Below, one piece after another: positions 61,301 through 64,000 of a stretch of 64,000 bases of DNA (positions are counted from its first letter, which is position 1; each line of letters starts with the position of its first letter). The notes beneath the pieces were generated by a model. The model was not told where the DNA came from. It worked only from the letters and a program-made list of their open reading frames with translations, and made no database searches. The translations under genes were made by a program, and so were the position numbers. The stretch is from Dromaius novaehollandiae (Eukaryota > Chordata > Aves > Casuariiformes > Dromaiidae), in assembly GCF_036370855.1 (NCBI RefSeq), contig NC_088098.1, positions 136,482,721 through 136,546,720 of the forward strand, given 5' to 3'.

Positions 61301-64000
61301 TGCGTACTGCTGTGTGGAAACATGGACACCAGACCACACAGATAGTTTTGTGCCTCTCAGTAGTAATTAGCAATATCCCAGCTTTGTTGTTCAGAGAAGA
61401 ACAAAACAGCTTTATCGTACTTCACCTTCTTCAGCCTCCTGAATGCTTAAATTAAATACATGCTCAGCCATGCCTCTGGTTAGACCAATTGGCAGAAGTA
61501 AATGGAGAGCAAACAAATACTGTATTTTCGTATTCCAAAGACTGATATATTATTAACAAGTGTGTAAAGGGTAATTAGATATCTACAAAAAGCCTAAACT
61601 TCAAATTACAATTTAGATGTTACTTTTTTTTTAAGTAAACAATTCCACAGTTTGACTCCTTATTGCGTCTGGGAGTGGATAAAGCCAGTGCCTTCTCTCT
61701 TTAATTTGGTAGTCTTTTGCTTTATTATGGCATTTAAGTGTGTATACATAGAGAAAAGCACTTCCATTTTGAGTTGCATTCACATTATACAGGCTTAAAG
61801 AGATTGTTCTCATAGAGAGAAATGTAGCACAAACTGAGGGAAAGCAACCCTGTGTCTTACCTAGTCAAATGCAGTGAAGTGCTGCTGCTGTCAAACTTTG
61901 TACGATCATGAATCAGTCCAAGAAGTCAAGAAGGCATTAACAAATTAATAATTTCATGCAGCTTTTTTCCTTCTACGTACGTTGAGTCATCAGGCTTCAT
62001 ATTACATCTTTCAAATCACAATCACTGTTTTTTTTAATGTAAGTGAAATTCTCTTGATTCCAGGGCAGAACTACTGGAAAACAACTAGTATTGTGAAATT
62101 CGCATTACTATGGCAAATGCTGTTGAAGCTCAGAAGGAACGGATATTCAGGGCCAAGGCTTTGATGGTTGCTGTGATCTGGGAACGAGCTCTGGAGAGCC
62201 AGAAGCCTGGCTGAAGTTGGCTGAGCTCTCGGGAGGGAGTTCTGCTCTATGTTTTCTTTGGAGACAAGAAGTTCTTGCCTTTTCCATTTTCCTAGCTGCT
62301 CTTTCCTATTGCTACAATCCTCTCAGTTGTACTAACATAATTGTTTGTGGTCTGTGCTATAAACTGGTCGATACAAGCTAAAAAAAAAGTGCATTTTCAA
62401 GAGAGGGAAGGGAGTTGTGATGTGGGGTCAGGAATAAGGAACTGAGAAAGGAGGAAATGCGAATGAGGTGGGTCCTTCAAAGGCTAGGATTGCCACTAAA
62501 AAAAGCAAATAATGCAGCTACACCTATGAAGGATTTAGGAAAATCATGATCTGAGCGAACAGTGAAACAGGATTTCTTAGCTAGTTGCTGCCTGCCTACT
62601 TCCTCCTTTTCACTGTTTTTTTGAGGAAGCACAGGGACTGAACATCTGGGGAAGCTGGGAGCCAAGATGCTGGCCTGGTAGAAAACAACCTCAGCCAGCT
62701 GCTCTCTACTTCGTTGCCTTGTTTCAATTCCTGACTGAACCCACTCTTCTCAGTGGAAATTTTGTTTATTTTGAATCAGCAATTTCTGTTATTAAAATAT
62801 TCCCTTGCGAAGATTTATTCTAGTAAATCTTTTTTAGGTGATCATGGTCTCCTCTTTTTCCTTCTTGAATCTCATCCTTAGGCAGAGGGGCCTTCCTGCT
62901 TGCATCCTTTGCCTTCTAGCTCTTACCCACCAGTATAGTCTCCCTAATCCTTCTGGCTTCTGTTCTTTGCTTCCAGCTCCCAGCCAGGCTTTCTGAAAGG
63001 AAAATCATGTCAAAGGAATATTAGTGTTAGACACATTTGCTGGATTCTCTTACATAAAAAGAAATCTAACAAACTAATCGCATTTCATTTGTATTCTGAG
63101 CTTTGTGATGTTTCAGTGTAGCAGTGTGTGTCTGTAGGAGGATGAGCATATTGGCAGCGACCTTTTGCTAGAAATGTTGCCGTGTGCCTTCATTGTTAGC
63201 CTCAGCACAACAGCTTTTTTCCTTCCTCTTTCTATTCCTCTGAGGTGAATCTGGTTTCAAATTATCTTAAAAGACCTAGGCTTTTTTTTTTTTCACTTGA
63301 CACTGCTCCAAACAATTATGTTCCATTGGCAAAAACACTCTTCATTCTTTAGCTACTAGTAAAGTGGTTTTTGCTCCCCCCTTCTCCCTCTTTTCTAATC
63401 TGGCAGAATCTCTCAGACTAAAATTGATGATCTGGTTAAAAATACAAATGTTGCGGGTAAAGCACTGTGTGTCTGAGTTACTGCAGATGCGGTTATCCTA
63501 TTTGTGTCAGATTTGGTATTATGAAACAAAATTTGCACTTAAACCCTTCTTCGGCTATTTCAAGAATGCTAGTCTATCTTGTGAGATTAAACTGTCATTC
63601 ACTGCAGTGAATGCGACTTTAAAAAATAAATGCTGTTTCATGATGAAGAATTGACTCTATGTGATGAACTTTATATGGCACTTTCCTTAGCACAAAGTTG
63701 GGAACTGCTGCACAGGTCTTTTGCTAACAAGACTAAATTGTGATTAATTCCTTTGTAAATTCTTCTAGTTACACATTACATTTTAAATTGTATGAACATA
63801 CCCAGCAGTAACAATGCTGCAGAGTTAATAGTTGGGGAAGGGCAATGAGTGCTAGATGTCTTCCTTCACAGATAATAAAGTGTTGAGGGTCTCTGCTAAA
63901 GCGGAGATAATACTTGCTTCTCACTGTTGGATCTCTTCAACACTGTTTTAACTCAGCAGTATTTCAGCAAGAGGTTCAGAATCACCAATAAAGAGGCACG
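55313..64000. other. Gene-free right end of window
   Basis: I searched this for pirin exons and for any exon with motif plus splice support and found none. The segment is AT-rich with small open frames only. 58615-58700 (GACTTTCTCTGGACTATGTC) may be another old reverse CR1/L3 piece. If PIR begins at the 46-kb island, this would be its long first intron. Confidence 0.45.

Overview
The window is animal nuclear DNA, most likely from a bird. Genes are split into short exons with GT/AG borders, and the repeats are almost all CR1 LINE fragments, some ending in the ATTCTRTG-like tail typical of sauropsid CR1. Crocodilian or turtle cannot be excluded. I see no bacterial-type operon, CRISPR array, rRNA, tRNA or endogenous virus.

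Layout. (1) 1-8493, plus strand: the last five coding exons of ACE2, covering the end of the collectrin-like neck, the membrane helix and the cytoplasmic tail. The peptidase exons lie left of the window. (2) 8494-13454: the convergent ACE2/BMX intergenic interval, with one CR1 copy. (3) 13455-40498, minus strand: a complete BMX coding sequence (Tec-family tyrosine kinase). I rebuilt it as 18 coding exons whose phases all agree, 1950 nt in total, giving 649 residues plus stop. Domain order is PH, BTK-type zinc motif, SH3-like, SH2, kinase. (4) 40508-46140: BMX upstream region with no recognised gene. (5) 46140-46680: a CpG island with three copies of TCTCGCGAGA, a GC box and an antioxidant-response-type site. 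(6) 46690-48130: a strongly G-skewed degenerate tandem repeat. (7) 48140-49720: CR1 fragments in a row. (8) 49720-64000: gene-poor DNA with further CR1 pieces and no exon I can support.

Context. ACE2 and BMX lie tail to tail, as in mammals, where PIR (pirin) follows head-to-head with BMX. The CpG island is where a PIR promoter, possibly shared with BMX, would be expected. I found no PIR coding exon here, so this is inferred from gene order and promoter motifs.

The most notable points are in BMX. A serine replaces the cysteine next to the ATP pocket that covalent BTK/BMX inhibitors use in human. The SH3-like domain is also more complete than the truncated one of human BMX. I found no sign of a wholly new biological system.
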